Assembly (NCBI GenBank): GCA_018241405.1
Contig: JAFEDY010000040.1
Location: forward strand, 1 to 41,464
DNA length: 41,464 bases
Reading direction: 5' to 3'
From: Pseudomonadota bacterium
GTDB taxonomy: Bacteria; Pseudomonadota; Gammaproteobacteria; Burkholderiales; Burkholderiaceae_C
This document shows, one piece after another, positions 1 to 8,792 of this stretch (within the stretch, counting starts at the first letter, position 1; the number at the start of each line of letters is the position of its first letter). A model generated the notes under the pieces. The model worked only from the letters and a program-made list of their open reading frames with translations, had not been told where the DNA came from and made no database searches. Both the position numbers and the translations under genes were made by a program.

Positions 1-50
1 TAGGATTCGCTACTTGAGCCAAAATGAAACAAAACAAGAGGGAGGCAGGC

Positions 51-1550
51 ATGCGCACGCTTTCAAAATCCAAGCTGCTGGCGTACCGGCAGTGTCCAAA
101 ACGGCTGTGGCTGGAGGTGCATCATCCCGAGTTGCGCCAGGACTCATCGGCCACCCAGGCCAGCTTCGCCGCCGGCCATCAAGTCGGCGATATCGCACGG
201 CAGATCTACGATCCGCAGAACAAGGGCGCCTTGGTCGATCCGCAGTCGGAGGGCTTCGATGCCGCCTTTGCACGCACACAGGCACTGCTGCGGAAGTCCC
301 AACCCATCTTCGAGGCAGGCTTTTGCAGCCAAGGCGCGCTGGCCTTTGCCGATGTGATGCTGCCCGTGAAACAACGTGGCAAGCGCGCATGGCGCATGGT
401 CGAGGTCAAATCCTCCACCGCGGTCAAGGACTACCACCGCGACGATGCCGCCGTGCAGGCCTTTCTTGCGCGCGACTGCGGTGTGCCCCTTGCCGCCATC
501 GCGCTGGCGCATATCGACAGCTCGTGGGTTTATCCGGGAAGCGATGACTACCAGGGGCTGCTGAAGGAAAACGACCTGACCATTGAGGCCTTCGCCCGCG
601 GCGACGAGGTGCGCGGCTGGATTGGCGAGGCCCAGCAGGTCGTGGGCCGCAAGCGCGAGCCGCGCATTGCAACGGGTGCGCATTGCCGCCAGCCCTATGC
701 GTGCGGATTCTTCGATCACTGCCAAGGCCAGGAGCCGCAGGCCGAGCAACCCATCCGCTGGCTGCACGGGCGTTTGTCCCAGGGCTTGCAGGCGCATATC
801 GAGGCCCAGGGCCTGAGTGAAATGCGCGATGCGCCGGACGAACTGCTCGATGAGCGGCAGCGGCGCATCAAGGCCGCCACGTTGTCGCAACGGGCCTATT
901 TCAATCGGCAGGCCGCGGCCCAGGAGCTGGCTGCTCACAAGCTGCCAGCCTATTTTCTGGACTTTGAAACCATCCAGTTCGCCGTGCCGATCTGGAAGGG
1001 CACAAGGCCGTACCAGCCGATACCCTTTCAGTTCAGCGCGCATCGTCTGGCACGCACCGGCAAGCTTGAACAGCGGGCATTTCTCGATCTCTCCGGCAAG
1101 GACCCATCCAGGGCCTTTGCCGAGGCCTTGATCGGCGCCTGCGGCGAGCGCGGCCCTATTTTTGTCTACAACGCCGGCTTCGAAACCTCGCGTATCCGCG
1201 ACCTGGCCGCGCGCTTTCCGCGCATGGCGGGGGCACTGCTGGCCCTGAACGAGCGGGTGGTCGACCTGTTGCCGCTGGCGCGCGATCACTACTACCACCC
1301 CAGCCAGCAGGGCAGCTGGAGCATCAAGGCGGTGCTGCCCGCGTTGTGCCCCGACCTGCAATACGGCGATCTCGACGGCGTGCAGGATGGCGGAATGGCC
1401 ATGGCGGCCTATCTGCAAGCCCTGTCGCCACACACCACCCAGGCGCGCAAGGCCGAGATAGAGCGGCAATTGCTGGCCTACTGCGCGCTCGACACCTACG
1501 CCCTGGTGCGCCTGTGGGCGGCGTTCTCCGGTTCGGCCCTGAGGGTTTGA
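51..1550 (+). CDS. DUF2779-type dual nuclease (Cas4-like PD-(D/E)XK plus DEDDy exonuclease)
   Basis: Predicted DNA nuclease of 499 aa with two nuclease modules. The N-terminal half has a PD-(D/E)XK pattern (D101, E118-V-K120) and four cysteines spaced as in Cas4/AddB iron-sulfur nucleases (C15, then C212, C218, C223), so a 4Fe-4S cluster is likely. The C-terminal half has DEDD exonuclease motifs: D304-F-E306, N374xxF with E378 where Asp is usual, and a YxxxD motif ending at D481 (DEDDy type). I chose ATG 51 because GGAGG lies 6-7 nt upstream; an in-frame ATG at 24 has no such site. The stop lies 1 nt before the WYL gene, so the two are co-transcribed. Domains are read from motifs; a role in defence or DNA processing is inference from the neighbours. 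Confidence 0.8.
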   Translation: MRTLSKSKLLAYRQCPKRLWLEVHHPELRQDSSATQASFAAGHQVGDIARQIYDPQNKGALVDPQSEGFDAAFARTQALLRKSQPIFEAGFCSQGALAFADVMLPVKQRGKRAWRMVEVKSSTAVKDYHRDDAAVQAFLARDCGVPLAAIALAHIDSSWVYPGSDDYQGLLKENDLTIEAFARGDEVRGWIGEAQQVVGRKREPRIATGAHCRQPYACGFFDHCQGQEPQAEQPIRWLHGRLSQGLQAHIEAQGLSEMRDAPDELLDERQRRIKAATLSQRAYFNRQAAAQELAAHKLPAYFLDFETIQFAVPIWKGTRPYQPIPFQFSAHRLARTGKLEQRAFLDLSGKDPSRAFAEALIGACGERGPIFVYNAGFETSRIRDLAARFPRMAGALLALNERVVDLLPLARDHYYHPSQQGSWSIKAVLPALCPDLQYGDLDGVQDGGMAMAAYLQALSPHTTQARKAEIERQLLAYCALDTYALVRLWAAFSGSALRV

Positions 1551-1551
1551 G

Positions 1552-2511
1552 ATGGCGAAACGCTCCGACACCTATGAAACCGTCGTCCTCGCCGTCGAGC
1601 TGCTGCGCCGCATACCGCGTGGCAAAAAGGTCACGGCCAAAGAGCTGCACGGGCAGCTCAAGGACGCCGGCCTCGAACGCGACCTGCGCACCATCCAGCG
1701 GCAGCTGGAAATGCTCAGCGAGCAGTTCGATATCGAACGTGACGACCGCAGCAAGCCCTATGGCTACCGCTGGCTGGAACAGGCCAAGGCCCTGGCCGTG
1801 CCCAACCTCACGCCGCAGGAGTCGCTGCTCCTGCAGTTGGCACAGGAGCATCTCAAGCACCTGCTGCCGCCCCGCCTGATGAAGTCCATGGACGGATTCT
1901 TCAGCCAGGCCAAACGCAACCTTGGCATGGAGAGCAGCGCGCGCCTGGAGCGTGAATGGCCCGGCAAGGTGCGCGTGGTGGCCACCAGCCAGCCCCTGCT
2001 GCCACCAAAAATAGCGCCCGGTGTATTCGAGACCGTCAGCGAGGCGCTCTACGGCAACCATTGGCTGCAGCTCGACTACAAGAACGCAGGCGGCAAACGC
2101 AAGCAGGTAGACGTGATGCCACTGGGCCTGGCCCAGCAGGGCCCACGCCTCTACCTCGTATGCCGCTTTCGTGGCTATGACAACGAACGCAGCCTGGCGC
2201 TTCACCGCATCCTTGCTGCCGAGATGTCGACACTGACATTCGACCGGCCCAAAGACTTCGACCTCAAACGCTATGACGACGATGGGCGATTTGGTTTTGG
2301 CGAGGGGGAGCGGGTGCGGTTGTCCTTTTGCATTGAACGCAGCGCCGGGCTGCATTTGCTGGAGTCCCCTTTGTCCACCGACCAGACTGTGGTCGAACGT
2401 GAAGATGGGCGTCTTGAAATTACCGCGACTGTGGTGGATAGCGCGATGTTGGAGTGGTGGTTGCGGGGGTTTGGGGGGGCGGTTTGCGATGTTCTGCGTA
2501 GCAAAAACTAG
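1552..2511 (+). CDS. WYL-domain transcriptional regulator (YafY/CapW/BrxR-like)
   Basis: Predicted DNA-binding regulator of 319 aa. Residues 1-60 form a winged-helix region containing KVTAKELHGQL and RDLRTIQRQLEML, typical of WYL regulators. A linker follows, then a WYL domain from about residue 160 (HWLQLDYKNAGGKRKQVDV, then PRLYLVCRFRG in place of the exact W-Y-L triplet) and a C-terminal extension. WYL proteins of this kind sense nucleic-acid or nucleotide signals and often repress phage-defence operons (CapW, BrxR). The gene starts 1 nt after the nuclease stop and precedes the three-gene PLD/helicase block, so it probably controls the whole cassette. The operator would lie left of position 1 and is not visible. 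Confidence 0.85.
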   Translation: MAKRSDTYETVVLAVELLRRIPRGKKVTAKELHGQLKDAGLERDLRTIQRQLEMLSEQFDIERDDRSKPYGYRWLEQAKALAVPNLTPQESLLLQLAQEHLKHLLPPRLMKSMDGFFSQAKRNLGMESSARLEREWPGKVRVVATSQPLLPPKIAPGVFETVSEALYGNHWLQLDYKNAGGKRKQVDVMPLGLAQQGPRLYLVCRFRGYDNERSLALHRILAAEMSTLTFDRPKDFDLKRYDDDGRFGFGEGERVRLSFCIERSAGLHLLESPLSTDQTVVEREDGRLEITATVVDSAMLEWWLRGFGGAVCDVLRSKN

Positions 2512-2538
2512 AAAATGCCATTCCATAGGAGCACCCGC

Positions 2539-2571
2539 ATGTTGAAACAGGACACCATCCGCCATGAGTGA
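2539..2571 (+). promoter_or_regulatory. Candidate 10-codon leader ORF coupled to the next gene
   Basis: The 52-nt gap after the WYL gene has a strong Shine-Dalgarno AGGAG (2527-2531), 7 nt before ATG 2539. That ATG opens a 10-codon frame (MLKQDTIRHE) whose TGA (2569-2571) overlaps the start region of the next gene, ATG 2564, in the order ATGAGTGA. The downstream gene has only a distant AGGA of its own. This geometry suits translational coupling; no experimental support is visible. Confidence 0.45.
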
Positions 2572-3892
2572 CGAATCCATCCTACCGTTTCTGAGCCAGT
2601 TTGATCCGCCGCAATCAACCGAGGGTGGCCTGGACCCGCTGGGCCTGTATGCAATTGCCGATGCCTTGGCCGTCAAGCTAGCACCCGGTGTTCGCGAGCG
2701 GCAATCCACACCTCGCTTCCTCATGCTGTCCCTGGTCGGGATGGTCGTATGCGATGGTGAACTGGCTGAGTTGGGGCAAAGCAAGAACCTGCCGGCTTGG
2801 TTGGTGTACGAGTGGATGATCGTGGAGTCCCTGGTTCGCAACCTCAAAGGCAGCGATGCGCTTCGAGGGTTGCCCGGCCGGGAAAAAGTCCAAGCATCTT
2901 TGAATGCTGGAGAGCGGGTGCGTCCGCAGACTTACCTCAAGACCCCAACGGTGTTTGGATTCCATGGGGTATACCGAGTCCTGGGGCAGAAAGTCGGGTT
3001 GTTCGACGCCGACGGTCGCGTGCTTGAGGCCGGTTACCGTCTGCTTGAAACCTGGGAGCGGGAGCAGAAACTGAATGGATTTCTGGCCCGCCGAAGCGAT
3101 GGTGGCAGGTTTCGCGATCTGATCGCCAAAGGCATACGCGCTGGCTTGAACACCGGCTACGGCCAGGAACCCGGTGCTGAGTTGCGACGACTGATCTGCA
3201 ACCACTTACTGCCACATCAAGCCGACCCTGACGAAGCAAAAGCGACCTGGGATGCCCTCACCGGTCTGGAGCCGATGCGCGGCGAATATGCGACTTGGCT
3301 CATTTCGGAAGAAGGTCTTGAGGCTTGGAGGTTGTCTGGCGGCTCGGAACGACGCTACCAGCAGTGGTTGCTGGATCGATGCTCGCCCCAGATGAAGCGA
3401 TTGCTGACTGCGGTGCAGGCCTACGAGGCCCTTGCACGATTGCTCTCCGATGCGTGGGATGAGGTCAGATGGCGAATGACCGCTGAGCTGAAACCAGTGA
3501 CTGAGGCACAGCTTGCCGAAGGCGAACAAGTGCGGGCCTCTGCCACCAATGCCCAGGCGGCTTACGCGCTCGCGTTGCAGGAGCTGAGTGACCTGGACGC
3601 GCCACTCCGCTTGCGGGCCGAGGGCTTGCGATGGATCAGTGAGTGCGCCAATCCGCTGCAGTTCGTCGGCAACCTGCTGAAGCACCATGTCAAGGTGCAG
3701 CAGAGTAAGCCACCGGGAGGCAAGCGCTCCTGGTTCGACACATATTCGGACGGCAGCGTCGCGATACGCCCTGCATACACCCTGGACAAATTCGTACGGC
3801 ACCCCGATCGCTATGTGCATGCCTACCGTACGGCACCAATCTGGTCGTTTGCGATGGAACTGGGCATGATTCGAATCACGGCGGAGGCGTAA
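2564..3892 (+). CDS. Unknown 442-aa protein of the PLD/helicase cassette
   Basis: I cannot assign a family with confidence. The protein is soluble-looking, without signal peptide or clear membrane span. It opens with an acidic segment and LDPLGLYAIADALAVKL, then TPRFLMLSLVGMVVC. The middle is helical and rich in charged residues and Leu. The end carries a compact basic segment (KPPGGKRSWF near residue 390) and HPDRYVHAYRTAP. The layout loosely recalls DUF6361-type proteins found beside PLD and helicase genes, but that is memory, not a search. It sits 3 nt before the PLD gene, whose Shine-Dalgarno GGAGG lies inside its last codons. A scaffold or target-recognition subunit for the nuclease/helicase pair is an inference. 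Confidence 0.75.
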   Translation: MSDESILPFLSQFDPPQSTEGGLDPLGLYAIADALAVKLAPGVRERQSTPRFLMLSLVGMVVCDGELAELGQSKNLPAWLVYEWMIVESLVRNLKGSDALRGLPGREKVQASLNAGERVRPQTYLKTPTVFGFHGVYRVLGQKVGLFDADGRVLEAGYRLLETWEREQKLNGFLARRSDGGRFRDLIAKGIRAGLNTGYGQEPGAELRRLICNHLLPHQADPDEAKATWDALTGLEPMRGEYATWLISEEGLEAWRLSGGSERRYQQWLLDRCSPQMKRLLTAVQAYEALARLLSDAWDEVRWRMTAELKPVTEAQLAEGEQVRASATNAQAAYALALQELSDLDAPLRLRAEGLRWISECANPLQFVGNLLKHHVKVQQSKPPGGKRSWFDTYSDGSVAIRPAYTLDKFVRHPDRYVHAYRTAPIWSFAMELGMIRITAEA

Positions 3893-3895
3893 CCC

Positions 3896-5977
3896 ATGGC
3901 AGGAAAGCGTACTGATGACGCCACGAAAAGGCGGTTGTTGTCTCTTTGGGAGCCAGCCAAGGAGTCTGGCGACCCCGTTGGCGTGATTGCAACGACATTC
4001 ACGTTGGACACGGCGCTGTTCGAGGAGGAGTGCCTAGCCCGGTTTGCCGGCGTGCAGAGCGATCCGGTCCGCGACGGCGCCCTCTACTACATTGAACGCG
4101 AAGAACGGCTCGCCAACGTCCAGGCCTGCGTCATCGCGGATATTCACCATTGCTCGGGTGCTCGCAGCCTGCGCTGGGATCTTCTGGCTGCTCGGCCTCA
4201 ACGCGGGGTGATGCATGCCAAGATTTCGATGCTGGTCTGGCGCAACCATGTTCGGGTGTTGGTGGGTTCGGCAAATCTCACTGACAGTGGCTATCGCCGC
4301 AACCAGGAAACAGCGACTGCCATTGACTTCACACTGACGCAAACAGATAGGACGATGCTTGGTTCGCTGCTGCAATTCTTGCGCGAGTTGCTGGAGTTGA
4401 CGGATGGCCCTGGACGAGGGCGGGCCTTGTCCGTGCTGGCATGGGTCGACGAGAACTTTCACGAACGAGGTATCGGCAAGTCGCATCTGAAGCGGCAGCT
4501 GGTCTTCGTCAGCCCGAAACGTGACAGCCTGTTCAAACAGTTGGCGGATCTTTGGCCGGGTGGGCCGATCCACGAGGCCCATGTCGTGAGCCCCTTCTTC
4601 GACAAGAAGCTGCAAGAATTTGGGCCTGAGTTCGCCCTTTGGGAGGCGTTGCGCCAACGCGGTGCTGCGCAGGTTCACTTTCACGTGGAGGGCGAACGCT
4701 CCGTGGATGGGGTTAGGTGGGCCCTGGCTGCTCCTTCGCATCTGATAGCAGCCCAGCCCAAGGGTCGGTCGGCGGCCGAAACCTTTCTGCACCCGGTCGC
4801 AACAAAACGGGTACCCACGGACAGCGGCGTGGAAGACCGGCCCTTGCACGCCAAGTCGATGGTGTTCGCTGATGACGCCTGTGTTCTGGTATGCATGGGA
4901 TCCAGCAATTTCACATCCGCGGGCACGGGCTCCAATCCATCATCCGTGGTGAACATCGAGGCCAATGTCGTCTACGTTTTGCGCGCACCGCGTAGTGACT
5001 CGCTGAGGCAGTCGCTGCTGGCTCGCGTTCTCAACGGCGCCAAGCCTGTGCAGCAACTGGATGCGATTGACTGGGTGCCCGTGTTCGACGGCGAGGATGA
5101 TGCTGGCGAAACGGATGTACCGCTGCCCCGATTCTTCGGCTTGGCGACTATCGGCCCAAGCGCTGAAGGTCATGCAGAGCTCCGTTTGAAATTCAACGGT
5201 ACCCCACCAGAGGGATCCTGGCAGATCAGGGCGATGCAATCGCGGCGTTTCGACAGCGTTGAATGGGAGCGGATCGGCAGGCCAGCCTTGTTCACGCAAG
5301 CCTGTCCCGACAACGAGCCGCTACCGGTTAGCTTGGATGTCGAGTGGGGTGCAGACAAGGCTGCCGAATGGCCGGTCAATGTGGAACTTCCCAGCGTGCT
5401 GCCATCGCCGCCAGAACTCAAGGGGCTCTCACTCCAGGCGCTTCTTGAGCTGCTGGCTTCGGGGCGCCCCATGCATGAGGTGCTGCGCGCCTGGATGCGC
5501 AAGCAGCCAGACGACGACGAAACGGCGTTGGAGCAGTCCTTGGAGTTGATCGATCCGCACGCCAAAATCGATACCAGCGGTTTTCTGATTAAACGTACGC
5601 AGCGTGCCTGCGCAGCGCTCCATGGGCTACGTATGCGGATGGAGGAACCCGTGTTGTCCGAGGCCGCCATGGCTTGGCGAATCGATGGCCCGATCGGCGC
5701 TCGGGCCGTGATGGAGGCGATCCGCCGGCAATGCGACCCGCACCTTCCCGACGAATGGGCTTTTCTTCTCTGCGAGGCCATTCGCGAGTTGCGAGGGGCT
5801 CAGTTGGTGTCCGCGCATGGCGCGGAGGTGTCTCCTGTTATCCGCTCCATGCACGGTGCTTTTGTGAATTCGCTGGAGGGCCTGCTACCCGCGGCTACCA
5901 AGAAGTGCTCACAGGCGATGAAGCGGTTCCTACTTTCCACCCCGACTTCAGTCCTCGAATCTCATGTTGCTGCCTGA
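3896..5977 (+). CDS. Phospholipase D-type nuclease of the defence-like cassette
   Basis: Predicted phosphodiesterase/nuclease of 693 aa with two PLD half-sites. The first is H107-A-K109 followed by GSANL (N127); the second is H318-A-K320 followed by GSSNF (N338). In both, the Asp expected five residues after the Lys is absent (V114, A325, with D326 one place later), so these are HxK...N sites rather than perfect HKD, closer to the HKN form of Tdp1-like and some nuclease members. The remaining 350 residues have no motif I recognise. GGAGG 8 nt before ATG 3896 supports the start. The 3' end overlaps the helicase start by 14 nt, so the two are likely translated together and may form one complex. 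Confidence 0.85.
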   Translation: MAGKRTDDATKRRLLSLWEPAKESGDPVGVIATTFTLDTALFEEECLARFAGVQSDPVRDGALYYIEREERLANVQACVIADIHHCSGARSLRWDLLAARPQRGVMHAKISMLVWRNHVRVLVGSANLTDSGYRRNQETATAIDFTLTQTDRTMLGSLLQFLRELLELTDGPGRGRALSVLAWVDENFHERGIGKSHLKRQLVFVSPKRDSLFKQLADLWPGGPIHEAHVVSPFFDKKLQEFGPEFALWEALRQRGAAQVHFHVEGERSVDGVRWALAAPSHLIAAQPKGRSAAETFLHPVATKRVPTDSGVEDRPLHAKSMVFADDACVLVCMGSSNFTSAGTGSNPSSVVNIEANVVYVLRAPRSDSLRQSLLARVLNGAKPVQQLDAIDWVPVFDGEDDAGETDVPLPRFFGLATIGPSAEGHAELRLKFNGTPPEGSWQIRAMQSRRFDSVEWERIGRPALFTQACPDNEPLPVSLDVEWGADKAAEWPVNVELPSVLPSPPELKGLSLQALLELLASGRPMHEVLRAWMRKQPDDDETALEQSLELIDPHAKIDTSGFLIKRTQRACAALHGLRMRMEEPVLSEAAMAWRIDGPIGARAVMEAIRRQCDPHLPDEWAFLLCEAIRELRGAQLVSAHGAEVSPVIRSMHGAFVNSLEGLLPAATKKCSQAMKRFLLSTPTSVLESHVAA

Positions 5978-8792
5978 CTCACTGAACCTGCACGTGCAGG
6001 GCCACATTGCTGAAGCGGACGCGCTTCGCCAACGGCATTCCGCGCAGACTATCCTCCGCCGGTTTGCCGATCAACCCGGCGTCGTCTTGGGCGACGAGGT
6101 TGGAATGGGCAAGACCTTTGTGGCGCTGGCCGTGGCATATGCGTTCATCAAGTCGAATCCGAAGCGGCCTGTCGTGGTGATGGCGCCCAGCGGCGTTGTC
6201 CAAAAATGGAGGCGCGACGCTGAGACTTTCAAGGAAGCCTGCATCTCTTCCGAACATGATCGCAATCTGATGCGCATCGCTAATGCAGACACCGGTGTCG
6301 ATTTCCTGAAACTCCTGGACGACAAAGAAAGCCGCCGTGCCAATCTGATCATTTTGTCGCATGGTGCTCTGCACCGCCGAATGGCCGACCCCTGTGTCAA
6401 GCTTGCCGTGCTGCAGGCAGCGGTCAAGGGGCGGCGTGGCGCCGAGGGCCTGCGCAAGCGTTTGTCCCGCTTCGCGCCGATGCTGTTCAGACAGGCCAAC
6501 AAGGCGGATGCTCAGTCCGACTTGTATGCCGACTTGCTGGAGCTTCCAACAAGCGAATGGAAGACAGTCTTGATCAAGCATGGGTGTCTGGAAGCCGGCG
6601 CTGACGACCCGGTCCCTCAGGCCTTTGTCGATGCCTTGACCAGCGCAGAGGTTGATCTCTATGACGTGTTCGCCGGTGTTGCCGAGCAGATTCCCGAGCG
6701 CAGTTCTGCGAACCTGAAACAACGCATCCGGTACGCACGCAACGTGCTTGATGGCCCGGGTGGTGCCATCGCCAAAGTGTGGCAACTCGCACTGGCCAGA
6801 AGTGATCTGAAGCTTCCGCTGCTGATCCTGGATGAGGCCCATCGCACGCGCAATCCGGCCACGCAACTGGCAGAGCTTTTAAGCGCATCGCACGAAGACC
6901 TTGACGGCGCAGGTGGTCAACTCGCCAACCGCTTTGATCGCATGCTCTTCCTGACGGCAACGCCGTTTCAGCTGGGGCACGCGGAACTGCTCAATGTTCT
7001 TTCGAGATTCGATGCCATTCGCTGGAAGGGCTCCAAGTCACCTTCGATGAAGCGTGAGGATTTCCGGCTCCAGATGGATACGCTCAAGCACGACCTGGAT
7101 GTCATGCAGTCGGCCACCGAGCGGCTGGAGCGGTGCTGGAAGCACCTGCTGCCCATGGACTTCGAGGAGGGAAAACAAAGCCATGGCGCCGAATTTTGGA
7201 CATTGGCCAAGAACAAGGGCGAAGCCGCATTGAAGGGCGTCGTCAACCAGCGCCTGGCTGCGGTGATGCTGGCCTATCGGGACGCCCATGCAGCCATACG
7301 TGATGCCGAGCGCCTGCTCAAGCCCTGGGTGCTCCGCTGCACCCGGCCGCTCATGCTGCCTGCGCCCCATCAGCAGATTCTCCGGCGCGAGCGCAGGGAC
7401 GGTGCTGCGGTGCTGGATGAACTGCGGCTCGGTTCAACGAGTCTACGAAGCCAGGGCGGCATCAAGGTCGCTGACGAGCATACGTTGCCCTTCCTGCTCG
7501 CGGCACGTCTGCAAACCATGCCAGATGCGCCAAAGACGTTTGCTGCCGGGTTGGCCTCCAGCTTCGAGGCTCTGCTGGACACACGCAGGGATGGCCTGGA
7601 TGAAGCAATGGCCGGGCGAGAATCACCGCCGCGGCTGCATTCCGGTCCCTGGTATGCGGCGCAACTTAGGCAAGCTGCCAGCGATCTGAACGCGCCGAGG
7701 TTCGACCGGCACCCAAAGATGAAGGCAAGCATAGACCTTGCCATGGCCTTGTGGCGCCGCGGCGAAAAGGTGCTGATCTTCTGTCAGTACCTGCAGACTG
7801 GTGCCGCGCTGCGCCGCCACTTGTCGGCCGCCATGCTTGACGAGATTGAAACCAAGGCGCTCGCTGCCATTGGCTGCCGGCCCGAAGAATTGGCTGCCAA
7901 GCTTGGTGCCATTGCAGCCAGTTTCGATCGGGATCGGCGGGCCGCTGCGTGCGCCTTGACGCTGCTGGACGGCCTGATCGGTAACTTTCCGACACTCCAG
8001 GATGAGGCCATTCGCGCTGCACTCGGCGATGTGCTCCTGCGCTTCCTTCGGACCCCGACGTTCCTGATCCGTTTTGCAGACTTGGGCGCCCAGGAACACG
8101 GTGAGGACTGGGTTCGCAGCATGTTCGAGCAGCGCGACGGATCTGGTCTGACCTTGACTGTCGTGATGACGCAGTTTCTTGAGTTTCTGGCCAAGCGACC
8201 CAGTCTCAAAGAGCGACAGGACTACCTGGACGCACTGACCCGGTTGCAGACCGGCAAACGGTCCGGTGCCAAGCTCGGCGCCTCCGTCGAGGACGACGCC
8301 GCCGAGGCTGGCGAGCGCGTCCAGTACGTCGGCAACGTGGGCCGTACCCATGGTGCCACAAAGCCAGAAATCCGCGAGCGCCTGACGTTAGGCTTCAACA
8401 CGCCTTTCTATCCCGAGATCCTGATCGCCAGCAGCGTGATGACCGAGGGTGTGAACCTTCATCTCAACTGCCGCCATATCATCCATCACGATCTGGACTG
8501 GAATCCCAGTGTGCTGGAGCAACGCACCGGCCGTGTAGACCGCATCGGTGCCAAGGCGGAGCGCTGCGGGCATCCGATCCGGGTCTACTTGCCGTATGTT
8601 GAAGGATGCCAGGACGAGAAGTTATATCGTGTCGTCATGGATCGCGAGCGGTGGTTTGGCGTCGTCATGGGAGCGGAGCAATCGATGGAACGCGTGCTCT
8701 CCGCTGCTGCTTGGGAGCTGGACGCTCTGACTTCGCCGACAGAAGTACCCGAATCCTTGGTCAAGGAACTTCGAATGGATCTCCAGCCCTGA
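5964..8792 (+). CDS. SNF2-like DEAH helicase/translocase
   Basis: Predicted superfamily 2 ATPase of 942 aa. Walker A is GDEVGMGKT (43-51), motif Ia VVVMAPSGVVQKW (about 70-83), Walker B DEAH 290-293, and motif III LTATPFQ about 40 residues later. The C-terminal RecA domain ends with EGVNLHLN, then DWNPSVLEQRTGRVDRIG, where motif VI covers Q853 to R860. This is the SNF2/RapA/DISARM-DrmD style. The Walker A to Walker B distance (about 240 residues) is far longer than usual and implies a large insert in the first RecA lobe. The start overlaps the PLD stop by 14 nt. In defence systems such motors translocate on DNA and deliver a nuclease. No terminator is obvious right after it. Confidence 0.9.
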   Translation: MLLPDSLNLHVQGHIAEADALRQRHSAQTILRRFADQPGVVLGDEVGMGKTFVALAVAYAFIKSNPKRPVVVMAPSGVVQKWRRDAETFKEACISSEHDRNLMRIANADTGVDFLKLLDDKESRRANLIILSHGALHRRMADPCVKLAVLQAAVKGRRGAEGLRKRLSRFAPMLFRQANKADAQSDLYADLLELPTSEWKTVLIKHGCLEAGADDPVPQAFVDALTSAEVDLYDVFAGVAEQIPERSSANLKQRIRYARNVLDGPGGAIAKVWQLALARSDLKLPLLILDEAHRTRNPATQLAELLSASHEDLDGAGGQLANRFDRMLFLTATPFQLGHAELLNVLSRFDAIRWKGSKSPSMKREDFRLQMDTLKHDLDVMQSATERLERCWKHLLPMDFEEGKQSHGAEFWTLAKNKGEAALKGVVNQRLAAVMLAYRDAHAAIRDAERLLKPWVLRCTRPLMLPAPHQQILRRERRDGAAVLDELRLGSTSLRSQGGIKVADEHTLPFLLAARLQTMPDAPKTFAAGLASSFEALLDTRRDGLDEAMAGRESPPRLHSGPWYAAQLRQAASDLNAPRFDRHPKMKASIDLAMALWRRGEKVLIFCQYLQTGAALRRHLSAAMLDEIETKALAAIGCRPEELAAKLGAIAASFDRDRRAAACALTLLDGLIGNFPTLQDEAIRAALGDVLLRFLRTPTFLIRFADLGAQEHGEDWVRSMFEQRDGSGLTLTVVMTQFLEFLAKRPSLKERQDYLDALTRLQTGKRSGAKLGASVEDDAAEAGERVQYVGNVGRTHGATKPEIRERLTLGFNTPFYPEILIASSVMTEGVNLHLNCRHIIHHDLDWNPSVLEQRTGRVDRIGAKAERCGHPIRVYLPYVEGCQDEKLYRVVMDRERWFGVVMGAEQSMERVLSAAAWELDALTSPTEVPESLVKELRMDLQP

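Noticed and set aside
144..1571. A 475-aa antisense frame to the DUF2779 nuclease
   Set aside because: Low-complexity composition with no motifs; the + strand frame has nuclease motifs and a ribosome site.
51..8792. Assigning the cassette as DISARM or BREX
   Set aside because: DISARM needs drmA/drmB and a methyltransferase, BREX needs brxC/pglZ/pglX; none is seen. Only the PLD and SNF2 types are shared, so the label would be unsupported.
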